The notes below the pieces were generated by a model. That model was not told the origin of the DNA and searched no databases. It saw only the letters and a program-made list of their open reading frames with translations. From positions 2,294,001 to 2,358,000 of the forward strand of contig NZ_CP114176.1 in the NCBI RefSeq assembly GCF_027186265.1: a stretch of 64,000 nucleotides of DNA, in the 5' to 3' direction. This DNA is from Lentibacillus daqui. Lineage in GTDB: Bacteria; Bacillota; Bacilli; Bacillales; Amphibacillaceae. Shown piece after piece: positions 1-8,669 of the stretch; within the stretch, counting starts at the first letter, position 1, and the number at the start of each line of letters is the position of its first letter. Both the position numbers and the translations under genes were made by a program.

Positions 1-10
1 TTTCCTCGGT

Positions 11-42
11 CTCGATCAACTTTCGCGTCCGGCTCGATCAAC
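11..42. repeat. Edge of a 21-bp-type repeat array (family A)
   Basis: Two copies of the core CTCGATCAACTT lie at 11 and 33 (22 bp apart), just beyond the 3' end of ycnI. They match the family A arrays at 2370-2516 and 41261-41380. The array may continue outside the window. Confidence 0.7.
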
Positions 43-67
43 TTGCATCATACCCGATAGAACTACT

Positions 68-703
68 TTATGCCCGTTTCCGAAATAAGCTTATCAGTGC
101 TAACAAAATCGCTACTACTGATAAAATCACAGGTAACCAGCTGCTCGTACCGGATCCGGATGTTTGCTGGTCGTCAGCTGTTTCATGAGCCGTATCGGTC
201 CCGGCTGTATTGTTCCCATGTGGTGAAACTGCATCTCCTTTGACTACCTTGGTTACAGAAGCCGGTTCATCTGCATCAGGTGCGCCATTCCATTCCACAA
301 CCGATCCATCATCATATGTCTGATACGCTTTCCAGCTGAATTCTCCGGGTTCACTCGGGTTGGCCGCAATAAATGGAAACTCGATGAATTCATTTGGTCC
401 GATTCCTTTATCCGCTGCTGTCCAGGTCACCGATGTAATCATATCATTATCATCTTTTTTTAATTGGTAGTCCCAATCTTCCATCGGCTGAACAGAAATA
501 AGATTGATTCCATCCGGGACCTCCAGCTCTACTTTTGTTGTATGAGCATCCTTTTCTACCGGAATCCGTACTGTATATTTTTCGTATGCATTTGTAGAAC
601 TTTCGCTTGGGTGCACCGTGACATGGGCTTCAGCGATTGGTGCTATAGCCAACAGGAAAATTACCGCCATAACAGGAATAGTCCATATCGTCTTGTTTTT
701 CAT
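68..703 (-). CDS. ycnI: YcnI family copper-binding membrane-anchored protein
   Basis: Extracellular copper-handling protein of the YcnI (DUF1775) family, thought to work with YcnJ. The chosen start at 703 has AAGGGAG eight bases upstream; an in-frame ATG at 727 would put that site inside the gene. A signal peptide of about 26 residues ends in AEA, so the mature protein starts with His (HVTVHP), the residue known to bind copper in this family. The DUF1775 domain fills the middle, a Ser/Thr/His-rich linker follows, and one C-terminal membrane segment ends in RKRA. It lies 20 bp downstream of ycnJ and is probably co-transcribed. Family assignment is secure; copper binding is by family. Confidence 0.9.
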   Translation of the reverse strand: MKNKTIWTIPVMAVIFLLAIAPIAEAHVTVHPSESSTNAYEKYTVRIPVEKDAHTTKVELEVPDGINLISVQPMEDWDYQLKKDDNDMITSVTWTAADKGIGPNEFIEFPFIAANPSEPGEFSWKAYQTYDDGSVVEWNGAPDADEPASVTKVVKGDAVSPHGNNTAGTDTAHETADDQQTSGSGTSSWLPVILSVVAILLALISLFRKRA

Positions 704-723
704 GTAAAAAATCTCCCTTCTTT

Positions 724-2346
724 TCAACTATTGCCATTTCCCGCAATAAAAATATCATCCGTCCATTCTTTTTCCTCTCCATCGGGATATGAAGCAACGA
801 TATTAAGGCGCCAGGTTCCTGACATGGAGAACGGTAATGTCACAAAGTAATCACCGGACTTTCCTTTTTTCGCCGGGAACGGACCAGCTTTCATCCCATG
901 ATCCGGCATCGAAATTGCAATATTTATTTTTTCAGGCTTCTTTCCGTCTACATTGCCAATGCTGGCTGTCAAGATTTGTTCGCCACGCTGGAGCTTATCA
1001 ATGTGGATTTGTGCCTCTACTTGATCTGCAGTTAACGTGCTATCATATGATTTGACCGCGACCGGATAGGCGGTTTGACTCATCCACACACCCAATAAGA
1101 TGACAGCCAAACCAATTATCCATTCCACACGAACGACCTTTTTTGTCGTAAAGCTCCCCCGCTTTTTCCATGTTAACGTTTGGAATAATGCCAAACCCAG
1201 CATAACAATAGTGAAAATAACTTTTAGGAGCAACAACGTACTCCAGCCCATCCAATCAGTAATCACCGCCGTCCAGCCTGTTTGAAGAAAGACCATGATG
1301 ATCCCGGATAAAACGACCAACCCGGATGCAACCATCATCTTATATACAAAAAAAGGTCTGAATTCCTTCCATGAAACATCTGTAGCCTGTTTTCGATGCC
1401 AATGGATAAGTAGAATCACATAACCGAGTGCACCAAGCCATAAAGCAATGGATAACTGGTGAATGATCCGGGGTATGACGGCAAGATAGGGGTTTTCGAT
1501 TCCCCATACATGCCCTCCAAAGGCTGGAATAACAGCTAACGCGAACCACATAAATAAATACCAGCCATTAACCATTCCCGGAATACATAACAAAACAAGG
1601 AAAAATAGTTGGGTAAATAGCATAAGTACAAAAGGAAATTCCGTTAATATATCCCATCTTCCGTTAAATACCATTTGCACCAAACCCGGCGGAAGCTCCA
1701 GTGCATAAGTAATGAGTTCTCCAATTGTTGCCAGAACAAGCAAAATCATTGCGATAGTTCTGCCCCGTCCAAATAAACTGGTAAGACCAGGAAAACCTTG
1801 CCTTTCTGCCAGCCAGCCAAACCAGAATAGGCCAGCTCCAAGTAACAGCAAACCCTGTGCGATCGTCCGGGAAACAATCAGTGATGCCTGTCCCCCATTA
1901 CCTGCAACAGATTTAACACCGCCTTCTGTCGCCTTCCCAACCGCAAAAACGTAGGAACCACTAACCGGATGGCCGTCCAGTGATACGACGCTCCATTTTA
2001 CTGTATATGTACCTTCTTTTAATTTTGGCAGGGAAAATTCCAGAAGTGGAGCTCTCACTGATCCACCCCCATCCGGATTTCCGTTAAACACCGGTTTTGC
2101 ATTCCAATCATAGATGGTAACTGTTGCTAAATCCTGTTCAACTGGCTCATTAAAACGCAATTTCAAGGTCGGTGGGGAATCCTCAGTAACTACCTTCTCC
2201 GCTGGCGTTGTTTCCAGTAAAGTAGAATGTGCCTCTGCGGCGGGGGTGTAAAGAAAGGCAAGTCCAAAGGCAAATAAAAGTACGATAAGCATGGCACAAC
2301 GGTTCATCACCTTCTTATGAAACAAATAAGTTCCTGTATGATTCAA
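724..2346 (-). CDS. ycnJ: Copper transport protein, CopC-CopD fusion (YcnJ)
   Basis: Probable copper importer or copper-homeostasis membrane protein. A signal peptide ends at AEA before a mature N-terminal His (HSTLLETTP), followed by a CopC domain (about residues 40-135). About eight membrane segments form a CopD domain (about 155-415). A C-terminal extracellular YtkA-like domain (about 430-540) carries the motif MPDHGM. The start is TTG, preceded by GGAAGGTGAG at good spacing; the next in-frame ATG at 2307 has its SD almost touching the codon. The length of 540 aa fits the YcnJ family. It precedes ycnI, as in the B. subtilis ycnK-ycnJ-ycnI locus, but no ycnK is present here. A family A repeat array lies directly upstream. 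Confidence 0.9.
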   Translation of the reverse strand: MNHTGTYLFHKKVMNRCAMLIVLLFAFGLAFLYTPAAEAHSTLLETTPAEKVVTEDSPPTLKLRFNEPVEQDLATVTIYDWNAKPVFNGNPDGGGSVRAPLLEFSLPKLKEGTYTVKWSVVSLDGHPVSGSYVFAVGKATEGGVKSVAGNGGQASLIVSRTIAQGLLLLGAGLFWFGWLAERQGFPGLTSLFGRGRTIAMILLVLATIGELITYALELPPGLVQMVFNGRWDILTEFPFVLMLFTQLFFLVLLCIPGMVNGWYLFMWFALAVIPAFGGHVWGIENPYLAVIPRIIHQLSIALWLGALGYVILLIHWHRKQATDVSWKEFRPFFVYKMMVASGLVVLSGIIMVFLQTGWTAVITDWMGWSTLLLLKVIFTIVMLGLALFQTLTWKKRGSFTTKKVVRVEWIIGLAVILLGVWMSQTAYPVAVKSYDSTLTADQVEAQIHIDKLQRGEQILTASIGNVDGKKPEKINIAISMPDHGMKAGPFPAKKGKSGDYFVTLPFSMSGTWRLNIVASYPDGEEKEWTDDIFIAGNGNS

Positions 2347-2369
2347 TCAGACTCACCTTCCTTCCCTAT

Positions 2370-2516
2370 TCTCGATCAACTTTCGCGCTGTCTCGATCGA
2401 CTTTCTCGCAGTCTCGATCAACTTTCTCGCAATCTTGATCAACTTCCGCATACTCTCGATCAACTTTCTCGCACTCTCGATCAACTTTCCCGCACTCTCG
2501 ATCAACTTTCTCGCCA
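2370..2516. repeat. 21-bp tandem array, family A, seven units
   Basis: Seven consecutive 21-bp units begin at 2370, 2391, 2412, 2433, 2454, 2475 and 2496. All carry T-C-T-[CT]-GATC-[AG]-ACTT followed by a variable C-rich tail. Because 21 is a multiple of three, the array makes an artificial open frame of repeated DQLSRTL. It lies between ytkA-like and ycnJ in no recognisable gene. Confidence 0.9.
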
Positions 2517-2557
2517 CATAACCTGTCCTTCACCAGATAAATTTCATCAATTGAGCT

Positions 2558-2953
2558 CTATTTCTTTTCAATCGTGATTGATTTTTTCGGCATCGTATGC
2601 AAACCTTCCGCGTCGACATGGGAATACATTTCAAAAACACCTTCATGATCAAACGTTACCTTTTTGGAATATGTTCCATCGTTATTATTGTCTGCGTCCA
2701 CTTTGGTGCTATTATCTTCATCGCCTTTTTCCCAATATTCAAAAACAACATCATCTGCATTTTCAACCTCGTCCCCACCATAGGTTACTGTTGCTTGCAA
2801 TTTTACTGGTTCTCCCACTTTTGCCGTTTCCGGAACCGCGAAATCAACATCAAGCATTTTTACCTCGTCCGAATCACTGTTATTATCATCATTGCCACAC
2901 GCTGTCAGTACAGCCATGGTCAACAGTACGATCGCTAAAACATACTTTTTCAT
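2558..2953 (-). CDS. YtkA-like (FixH-type) lipoprotein
   Basis: Small exported lipoprotein of 131 aa. A type II signal peptide with lipobox LTAC is followed by an acidic Asn/Asp-rich linker, then a beta-rich YtkA-like domain ending with DAEGLHTMPKKSITI. The start at 2953 has a GGGGGGA Shine-Dalgarno; the longer upstream frame lacks signal features and was trimmed. It is the first gene of the copper cluster on this strand, and YcnJ carries a related C-terminal domain, so a shared role in copper or cytochrome-oxidase metal delivery is plausible but inferred. 211 bp of repeat-containing DNA separate it from ycnJ. Confidence 0.8.
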   Translation of the reverse strand: MKKYVLAIVLLTMAVLTACGNDDNNSDSDEVKMLDVDFAVPETAKVGEPVKLQATVTYGGDEVENADDVVFEYWEKGDEDNSTKVDADNNNDGTYSKKVTFDHEGVFEMYSHVDAEGLHTMPKKSITIEKK

Positions 2954-3218
2954 TTTAATTCCCCCCATGAAGCCAATTCTTTCATAAAGCCAAACAAACG
3001 TTAACATAAATGTACCAATAACGTATCGTTTAAGCAATGGAGATTGTGTGAACACGGGGCTATTCAAAGGAATTACAGGGTATGTACAGATTAGCTAGCT
3101 TTGAAATAAAGTTTTGATCAAATTTATCTTTAAATCTATTAACAACTAATTTCAAGTCATATTCCTCGCCTTTTTGCAATATGATTCACTATCAACTGTT
3201 TTTGTAGGGAGTGATAGT

Positions 3219-3608
3219 ATGACTGATCAATCATTAATAACCCAGGAAACTTTGGCCAAATACTATAAACTTAATAGAAAGAAGAAGGAAATTGAAAAAG
3301 AAATGAATCAGCTGAAAAACTTATTTAACACGTACTTTGATCAACAGGTAGGCGCCAATACAAAGGGGGAAATTACCGATGGCGGTTACAAACTGCAACG
3401 ACAAATTCGGACAACTGAAAAATTCAATGAGCAAATGACCGTTGACCGGCTGGAGGATTTAAAGCTGAATGATTTGATTAAAGTCGTGAAAAAACCGGAC
3501 AAGGAAAAAATAAATTCGGCGATTAGTTTGGGATTATTGGACGAAAAGGATCTGGACGACTGTAGAGATACGACCTATACAGCGGCGATTACGGTTAGGG
3601 AAGTGTAA
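3219..3608 (+). CDS. Hypothetical protein with N-terminal coiled coil
   Basis: Unrecognised soluble protein of 129 aa. The start at 3219 is preceded by AGGGAGTGA; an upstream in-frame ATG at 3174 lacks a site. The first 45 residues (KLNRKKKEIEKEMNQLKN) are strongly charged and helical. Then comes a compact region with GGYKLQRQIRTTEKFNEQ and a C-terminal part with LDEKDLDDC. The arrangement resembles small DNA-associated or phage-type accessory proteins found in Bacillaceae, but I cannot name a family. It is monocistronic, with no obvious link to its neighbours. Confidence 0.7.
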   Translation: MTDQSLITQETLAKYYKLNRKKKEIEKEMNQLKNLFNTYFDQQVGANTKGEITDGGYKLQRQIRTTEKFNEQMTVDRLEDLKLNDLIKVVKKPDKEKINSAISLGLLDEKDLDDCRDTTYTAAITVREV

Positions 3609-3662
3609 GAGAAGCGAATAGAAAAATGTAAATCTTCCAACCACAATTGTCCGGAAAAACAA

Positions 3663-3691
3663 TTGACACATCACCAATATCCTGCAATAAT
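3663..3691 (+). promoter_or_regulatory. Probable sigma-A promoter of the uracil permease leader
   Basis: TTGACA at 3663-3668 and AATAAT at 3686-3691 are separated by 17 bp. They lie just upstream of the PyrR leader, where a start site is expected. Confidence 0.6.
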
Positions 3692-3714
3692 AAATGCAAC
3701 AAGTTTACACGGTT

Positions 3715-3846
3715 ACCTTTAATTCAGTCCTGTGAGGCTGGCAAGGTGAACAGATACAAGTCTGTTATTGTGATAAAATATGAGAGCCATCTCTTTATTT
3801 CATCTTCCTAAAAACACCTTGCCATACATAGGCAGGGTGTTTTTTC
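3715..3846 (+). promoter_or_regulatory. PyrR-binding loop and attenuator of uraA
   Basis: The leader holds CAGTCCTGTGAGGCTGGCAA (3725-3744), a close match to the PyrR-binding loop of Bacillus pyr leaders (core TCC-GAGAGGCT-type). It is followed by a terminator stem AACACCTTGCC (3813-3823) / GGCAGGGTGTT (3831-3841) and a T-run. PyrR bound to UMP would favour termination, so uracil uptake falls when pyrimidines are plentiful. Confidence 0.88.
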
Positions 3847-3898
3847 GTCATCACACAATCAAAGCAACCGTAGTTCAAATTAAAAGGGAGAATAAGAA

Positions 3899-5179
3899 AT
3901 GGCACATAAAGAAATCCAGGTTCATGAACGTTTACCTATCTTGCAAAGCTTACCATTAGGAATTCAGCATTTATTCGCTATGTTTGGCTCCAATGTCTTG
4001 GTACCGGTACTATTCGGCATTGACCCGGCAACCATTCTATTAATGAATGGCGTTGGCACGATTATCTATCTATTGATTACCAAAGGAAAGATCCCTGCTT
4101 ACCTTGGATCCAGTTTTGCATTTATATCCCCTGCCTTCGTTATTTTAAACCAGTATGCAGGTATATCCGGATATGGTTATGTGCTTGGCGGTTTCCTCGT
4201 AGTTGGTATCATCCTCTGTGTGGTCGGCGGGATCGTCAAACTCATAGGCACAGCATGGATTGATATTATTTTTCCACCAGCCGCAATGGGTGCGATTGTT
4301 GCGGTGATTGGGCTGGAATTGGTCCCGACTGCAACGGAAATGGCTGGCTGGATTGCCCCGGCGGACGCTGATGCTGACTGGGCGATGGATCCGAAAGTTG
4401 CCCTTGTTGCATTGTTAACCCTGTTAATCACCATTATCTGTTGGGTTACATTGCGAGGCTTCTTAAAGATTATTCCGATTCTGATTGGTATTATCATCGG
4501 CTACATGATTGCCTATGCTTTTGGATTGGTCGATTTTACAAAAGTGCAGGAAGCTGCCTGGATCACGATGCCAACATTTTATCAAATGAAAATCGACTGG
4601 TCGGCAATTCTTGTTATTTTACCTGCCGCTCTGGTTATCATCCCAGAGCATATCGGCCATTTGTTTGTAACAGGTAATATTGTTAAAAGTGATCTAACGA
4701 AAGATCCCGGGCTCGATCGGTCATTATTCGGAAACGGGATTTCAACAATTGTTTCCAGTTTTATCGGTTCTACACCAAACACAACTTATGGAGAAAATAT
4801 CGGTGTACTCGCGATTACCAGAGTATACTCGACCTGGATTATTGGGCTGGCTGCGATATTTTCTATTATTCTATCGTTTTGTGGTAAATTGGCCGCCCTT
4901 ATCTCATCGATTCCGTCACCAGTAATGGGTGGGATTTCGCTACTATTATTTGGAATCATTGCCGCGAGTGGGATTCGCATGCTGGTAGAGGCAAAAGTGG
5001 ATTATAGCCGCTCACAAAATTTAATCCTTACCTGTGTGGTTCTTGTCATCGGCATTAGTGGTGCTACCGTAAAGCTTGGCTCTGTCGAATTAACGGGTAT
5101 GGGGCTGGCAACGATCGTAGCAATTATTCTTGGTTTGTTCTTTAAATTGCTGGACGTGTTGAAACTATCGAATGAATGA
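3899..5179 (+). CDS. uraA: Uracil permease (NCS2 family)
   Basis: Integral membrane uracil:proton symporter of the nucleobase NCS2 family, 426 aa with about 12-14 membrane segments. Family signatures include QHLFAMFGSNVLVP near the N-terminus, the central PEHIGHLFVTG with the substrate-site Glu, and GSTPNTTYGENIGV. The start has AAAGGGAG nine bases upstream. The PyrR leader in front shows that it belongs to the pyrimidine regulon (called pyrP in B. subtilis). It stands alone rather than at the head of the pyr biosynthetic operon. Confidence 0.93.
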   Translation: MAHKEIQVHERLPILQSLPLGIQHLFAMFGSNVLVPVLFGIDPATILLMNGVGTIIYLLITKGKIPAYLGSSFAFISPAFVILNQYAGISGYGYVLGGFLVVGIILCVVGGIVKLIGTAWIDIIFPPAAMGAIVAVIGLELVPTATEMAGWIAPADADADWAMDPKVALVALLTLLITIICWVTLRGFLKIIPILIGIIIGYMIAYAFGLVDFTKVQEAAWITMPTFYQMKIDWSAILVILPAALVIIPEHIGHLFVTGNIVKSDLTKDPGLDRSLFGNGISTIVSSFIGSTPNTTYGENIGVLAITRVYSTWIIGLAAIFSIILSFCGKLAALISSIPSPVMGGISLLLFGIIAASGIRMLVEAKVDYSRSQNLILTCVVLVIGISGATVKLGSVELTGMGLATIVAIILGLFFKLLDVLKLSNE

Positions 5180-5258
5180 TACAGAAAGAATTGTACATGG
5201 TTTACAGTTCACCAAGGAAAGATTTGAAAAGTTGTATCAATGTTTAAGATTAACATCT

Positions 5259-5297
5259 AGCCGCATTTTCTCTTTGAAAAAAATGCGGCTGTTTTTA
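5259..5297 (+). terminator. Rho-independent terminator of uraA
   Basis: Perfect stem AGCCGCATTT / AAATGCGGCT (5259-5268 with 5281-5290), followed by GTTTTT. Confidence 0.85.
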
Positions 5298-5420
5298 AAA
5301 ATAGTTTTGTCTTTTTATAATTACAAAGCTGACTGTAAATGTATCGGTGATTTTTTAACTTTGCCTCTTTTAAATTTTCATGATTCACGTTTGATTGGGA
5401 ATTCACGGGCTGATTAACAT

Positions 5421-5978
5421 TTATCGATAATCGTTATGGTTGGGTTGAAACAAATCATCACTAGCATCCCTGACCACTGAAAAATGCTCCACGTTGTAGT
5501 GCCCGTGAAGAATTTCATTATGATGGCTGATGATCTGTTCGGCAGTCAAACTTTGGGAATCTGTCGTTGAATGCCCATCACCTACCAGGGTCACATCAAA
5601 ACCATTCACGGTTGCTGTTCTGACTGCCGTATCAATACAGTGCTCAGTTTTACAGCCCATAACTACGAGATGTTCGGCACTATTATCTTTTAAATAATCC
5701 AGTAATGAAGTGCCATGAAACGAATTCGTCGCCTCTTTATCAAACACGATTGACGTCCGGGGAGTATCGATATCTTGATGGATTTCGAATCCTTTACCTT
5801 TGCCTTCAGCAACATCCTTATCTCTAACGAAAACAACTAAACAATCTGATGCCAGAGCCTTTTTTATCACTCTATTAATGTTCTCCAACAGCATTGCCTT
5901 ATTGAAAACGCCCTTCTCGTTAACATTACCATTAATTAATTCCTGCTGTGCATCGATGACCAACAATGCTTGATTCAT
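5421..5978 (-). CDS. Isochorismatase-family cysteine hydrolase
   Basis: Soluble hydrolase of the isochorismatase-like superfamily, 185 aa, usual length. The catalytic triad is visible: Asp9 in LLVIDAQQE, Lys81 in VFDKEATNSF and the nucleophile Cys114 in MGCKTEHCIDTAVR. The start at 5978 has an AAAAGGGG site. Members include nicotinamidases and ureido- or amide-hydrolases as well as many uncharacterised proteins; nothing in the flanking genes identifies the substrate. There is no siderophore operon nearby, so true isochorismatase activity is unlikely. Confidence 0.85.
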   Translation of the reverse strand: MNQALLVIDAQQELINGNVNEKGVFNKAMLLENINRVIKKALASDCLVVFVRDKDVAEGKGKGFEIHQDIDTPRTSIVFDKEATNSFHGTSLLDYLKDNSAEHLVVMGCKTEHCIDTAVRTATVNGFDVTLVGDGHSTTDSQSLTAEQIISHHNEILHGHYNVEHFSVVRDASDDLFQPNHNDYR

Positions 5979-6370
5979 TTGAAAACCCCTTTTTCATCAT
6001 ATTTATTACGCACTCAATTTTCTCCCCCGATTCCAGATGCATGATGTTACTTTAATAACTTATTCGTTATCAGACCTTCCCCCGGTATCTCTATAAATTT
6101 CCTGTTATCTGGTTGGCACGGCAATTATCAATTAGTCAGGGAAGAAACAGGAAAATCCGATGCAGTGGAAAACAACTATCCCATTATTAATTGGGGATCT
6201 TCATCCATTACCTCCAAGCTGTTAAAATCTTTGAGTATTTACATGTTTTGGATGCCCTGCGCTACCTTTTATTAGGTTTCGGATAGTATTCTGTTCAACT
6301 TGGACAGCATTTTTTAATTTCAGCTAGTAATCTATTCAACCCGGACAGTATTTTTTGACTTATCCCGTAT

Positions 6371-6473
6371 TTTTCCTTTCAATCGGGCGTTATAACCCTT
6401 CTCTCGGCCGATTACTCGCTGTTTTCCTTTCAAATCTACCGTGACAGCTCTTCTCTCGGTCGATTCCCAACAG
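6371..6473. repeat. 51-bp repeat, family B, two units
   Basis: Units at 6371-6421 and 6422-6473 share TTTTCCTTTCAA, a GTGA/GTTA-rich centre and CTTCTCTCGG-YCGATT. Similar sequence occurs at 29600-29690 and 41123-41165, also between genes. Confidence 0.6.
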
Positions 6474-6539
6474 TATTTCCTAAATGACTCAGGCTCGGAG
6501 ATAAGAATATTATTACAGACCGTTACGCACAATAAGAAG

Positions 6540-6580
6540 CCCATTTTTGATAGAGTTTAATCAAAAACGGGCTTTTTTCA
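6540..6580 (-). terminator. Terminator of the aldo/keto reductase gene
   Basis: GCCCATTTTTGAT / ATCAAAAACGGGC inverted repeat with T-rich flanks in both directions. It sits directly downstream of the gene ending at 6587. Confidence 0.75.
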
Positions 6581-6586
6581 TAAACC

Positions 6587-7504
6587 CTAAGGCAAAACAT
6601 TTCCTGCTGCACGATACAGTTCATACCATTCTTCCCTTGTCAGGTTAACATCAGAAGCTTTTGCGATGTCTTGTAAACGTTTCGGATTCATTGTCCCGAC
6701 AACCGGTTGGATGCTGGCTGGATGCCGCAAGATCCATGCAATCGCAATCGCGGAATCCGTTACCCCCTTTTTCTCAGCGAGTTCTTGCAGTTTCGCATTG
6801 ACTTTCGGAAACGCCTCATTGCCAACAAAGGTTCCTTCGATCATTCCGTGCTGAAACGGGGACCATGCCTGGATCGTGATATCATGTAGGCGACAATAAT
6901 CGAGAACACTGCCTTCCCTGACAATCGCCGGATCGTGCTGCATGTTCACATGAAGTCCCGCATCTATCATCGGCGTATGTACAATACTTAATTGCAACTG
7001 GTTTACGATAATATCTTCCTTCAGCTCTTTTCTCAATAGTTCCATTTGCATCGGGTTCTGGTTGCTGACTCCGAAATAGCGAACCTTCCCGCTTTCCTTT
7101 AACGCAGAAAAAGCCTCAGCCAACTCTTCCGGTTCAACAAGAGCATCCGGGCGATGAAGCAGCAGACTGTCGATATAATCGGTTTTTAAGCGCCGGAGAC
7201 TACCTTCAACAGATTCGAGAATATGTTTTTTGGAAAAATCAAAAAAGCCGTCGCGAATCCCACATTTCGTCTGTAGCTTCATTTTTTCCCGAACATCGTC
7301 ATTCATATCAATCGCTTCCGAAAATACTTCTTCTGACTCTCCTCCGCCATAAATATCAGCATGGTCAAATAAATCGATCCCTACATCCATGGCATTTTCA
7401 ATCACATAGGATGCCTCTTTTTTACTGAGTTCATGCATACGCATACAACCTAAGGAAATTTCGCCAACCTCTAAGGCACTGTTACCTAATTTGATCTTTT
7501 TCAA
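6587..7504 (-). CDS. Aldo/keto reductase (YcsN-like)
   Basis: NADPH-dependent aldo/keto reductase, 305 aa, with a TIM-barrel fold. The catalytic tetrad is intact: Asp47 and Tyr52 in FDHADIYGGG, Lys80 in LQTKCGI and His117 in LLLHRPD. The cofactor-binding end (IQPVVGTMNPKRLQDI) is also present. The sequence resembles B. subtilis YcsN more than the beta-subunit-like or xylose reductase branches. The substrate is unknown, probably small carbonyl compounds. It is monocistronic with its own terminator. Confidence 0.88.
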   Translation of the reverse strand: MKKIKLGNSALEVGEISLGCMRMHELSKKEASYVIENAMDVGIDLFDHADIYGGGESEEVFSEAIDMNDDVREKMKLQTKCGIRDGFFDFSKKHILESVEGSLRRLKTDYIDSLLLHRPDALVEPEELAEAFSALKESGKVRYFGVSNQNPMQMELLRKELKEDIIVNQLQLSIVHTPMIDAGLHVNMQHDPAIVREGSVLDYCRLHDITIQAWSPFQHGMIEGTFVGNEAFPKVNAKLQELAEKKGVTDSAIAIAWILRHPASIQPVVGTMNPKRLQDIAKASDVNLTREEWYELYRAAGNVLP

Positions 7505-7643
7505 AAAAGCACCTCTTTTCGTCTGAATAATTATATAGTAACATGTTTTCTTTATATGGACGAATGCCTCAACTCACGAAATTTGTAACAAAAACAAGCA
7601 CTAGGTGAATAAAATGGGCAGTATCTGAGAAAGGAGGATGGGC

Positions 7644-8261
7644 ATGACTTATTACAATAATGAACAATCGTTTATGGAGAACCGTCAGAATGGTCCTTGG
7701 GTGTGTTTCCCTGTACAGGGTCAAGAAGGTACGCAACAAAACGGTGGAGGGTTGGAAGGTACAATTAATATGTCGGATGGTTCTCAACAATCAGTTGTTT
7801 GCTTTCCTTCACAACCACAAGCTGGTGATCAAGGACAAGGCGGTGGCAGCCAAGGACAACAAGAAGGTAACCAGGGGCAAGGCGGCATCCCAATACCGTT
7901 TGGTCCAGGCGGATCTCAAGGGCAGCAAGGTGGCGGTCAAAACCAAGGTGGTATGCCAACACTTCCAGGTATATTTGGACCAGGGGGAGGTCAGGAACAA
8001 CAAGAAGGCGGCCAGGGGCAAGGCGGCATGCCGATACCGTTTGGACCAGGTGGATCTCAGGGGCAACAAGGTGGCGGTCAGGAACAAGGCGGTACACCTA
8101 TGTTTCCAGGCATATTCGGACCCGGGGGAGGGCAAGGACAACAAGGTGGCGGCGGCCGAGAACAGGGCGGCACACCTATCCCACCGTACATGTTTGGCTA
8201 TCCCCAAGCAACTATTCCCTATTATATGTGGACCCCGGTTAGATATGGATATTACTGGTAA
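7644..8261 (+). CDS. Gly/Gln-rich repeat protein, possible spore coat component
   Basis: No known family. The start at 7644 lies six bases after AAGGAGG; the ATG at 7638 abuts that site. The N-terminal 50 residues contain VCFP twice (PWVCFPVQGQ and SVVCFPSQPQ), the only cysteines. Then comes a repeat of about 45 residues built from GGIPIPFGPGGSQGQQGGGQ and PGIFGPGGGQ, present about two and a half times. The tail is aromatic, ending YYMWTPVRYGYYW. Such low-complexity Gly/Gln proteins with Tyr-rich ends are typical of spore coat or other structural layers, so a coat role is a reasonable guess only. No signal peptide, and it is monocistronic. Confidence 0.75.
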   Translation: MTYYNNEQSFMENRQNGPWVCFPVQGQEGTQQNGGGLEGTINMSDGSQQSVVCFPSQPQAGDQGQGGGSQGQQEGNQGQGGIPIPFGPGGSQGQQGGGQNQGGMPTLPGIFGPGGGQEQQEGGQGQGGMPIPFGPGGSQGQQGGGQEQGGTPMFPGIFGPGGGQGQQGGGGREQGGTPIPPYMFGYPQATIPYYMWTPVRYGYYW

Positions 8262-8380
8262 TGCATTGCCCAAATTGAAAATACTGTAAAAGCAGCCGGA
8301 TCGGTGATGACCCGGCTTTCTTACTGCTTACCAGGAAATTTAAAAATTAAATGCTTGTGGATAACTTTGTAATCAGGATG

Positions 8381-8592
8381 AGCCCCGTCCGGCTCCAGCG
8401 CCCAGCAGCTAGTGTGCTTCCTTCACCTTCGTACGATAAGTCAACATCGACTCGGGGTAAAGGAAGGCCGACTAAAAACGGCCTTTGCGGCCAACGTCGG
8501 CATACCCCTTTTGCAGGAGCATGTTTCCTTTATCTCCTACGGTTCAGTCCAGCACATACGCTGCTAACCGGGCGCTTACGCCTTTGTTCTTT
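8381..8592. repeat. Interspersed palindromic repeat element, about 210 bp
   Basis: A GC-richer block that folds back on itself. AGCGCCCAGCAGC with TAGTGTGCT at 8397-8418 pairs imperfectly with AGCACATACGCTGCT and GGGCGCT at 8551-8575, and GGCCG-CGGCC hairpins lie in the centre. The sequence resembles a repeat I recall as common between genes in Bacillaceae genomes. It creates an open frame (8351-8611) with no protein-like character. Confidence 0.65.
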
Positions 8593-8669
8593 TTTACAAG
8601 GTCTCCATTAATCAAATAATATCTATCAATCCGTTAATGAGCGATCAGCTTTTTCCAAACATCCAAAAA

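Larger units (their letters stand above)
5979..6586. other. Gene-free region with degenerate repeats (family B)
   Basis: About 600 bp without a supportable gene. It contains two copies of [TC]TGTTCAAC/TCTATTCAAC-GGACAG elements 41 bp apart (6290 and 6331). Two 51-bp units follow, each starting TTTTCCTTTCAA (6371 and 6422) and carrying TCTCGG[CT]CGATT. A short open frame at about 6100-6270 matches nothing I know. Confidence 0.6.

Noticed and set aside
2370..2516. Tandem array considered as a CRISPR
   Set aside because: Units are 21 bp with no spacer-repeat alternation, no cas genes, and the array is too short-period for CRISPR.
2317..2577. Open frame of repeated DQLSRTL residues
   Set aside because: It is the family A 21-bp array read in frame; the period is a multiple of three, and there is no ribosome site.
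5172..5417. 81-codon frame overlapping the end of uraA
   Set aside because: It runs through the uraA terminator and resembles no protein.
6094..6275. 60-codon open stretch in the gene-free region after the isochorismatase gene
   Set aside because: No start, no ribosome site, no recognisable similarity; may be an unrecognised relic but cannot be supported.
7660..8289. Long frame overlapping the Gly/Gln-rich gene
   Set aside because: Shadow of repetitive DNA in another frame; the Gly/Gln frame has the ribosome site and sensible ends.
8351..8611. 86-codon frame in the GC-rich block
   Set aside because: The DNA is a palindromic interspersed repeat; the translation is not protein-like.
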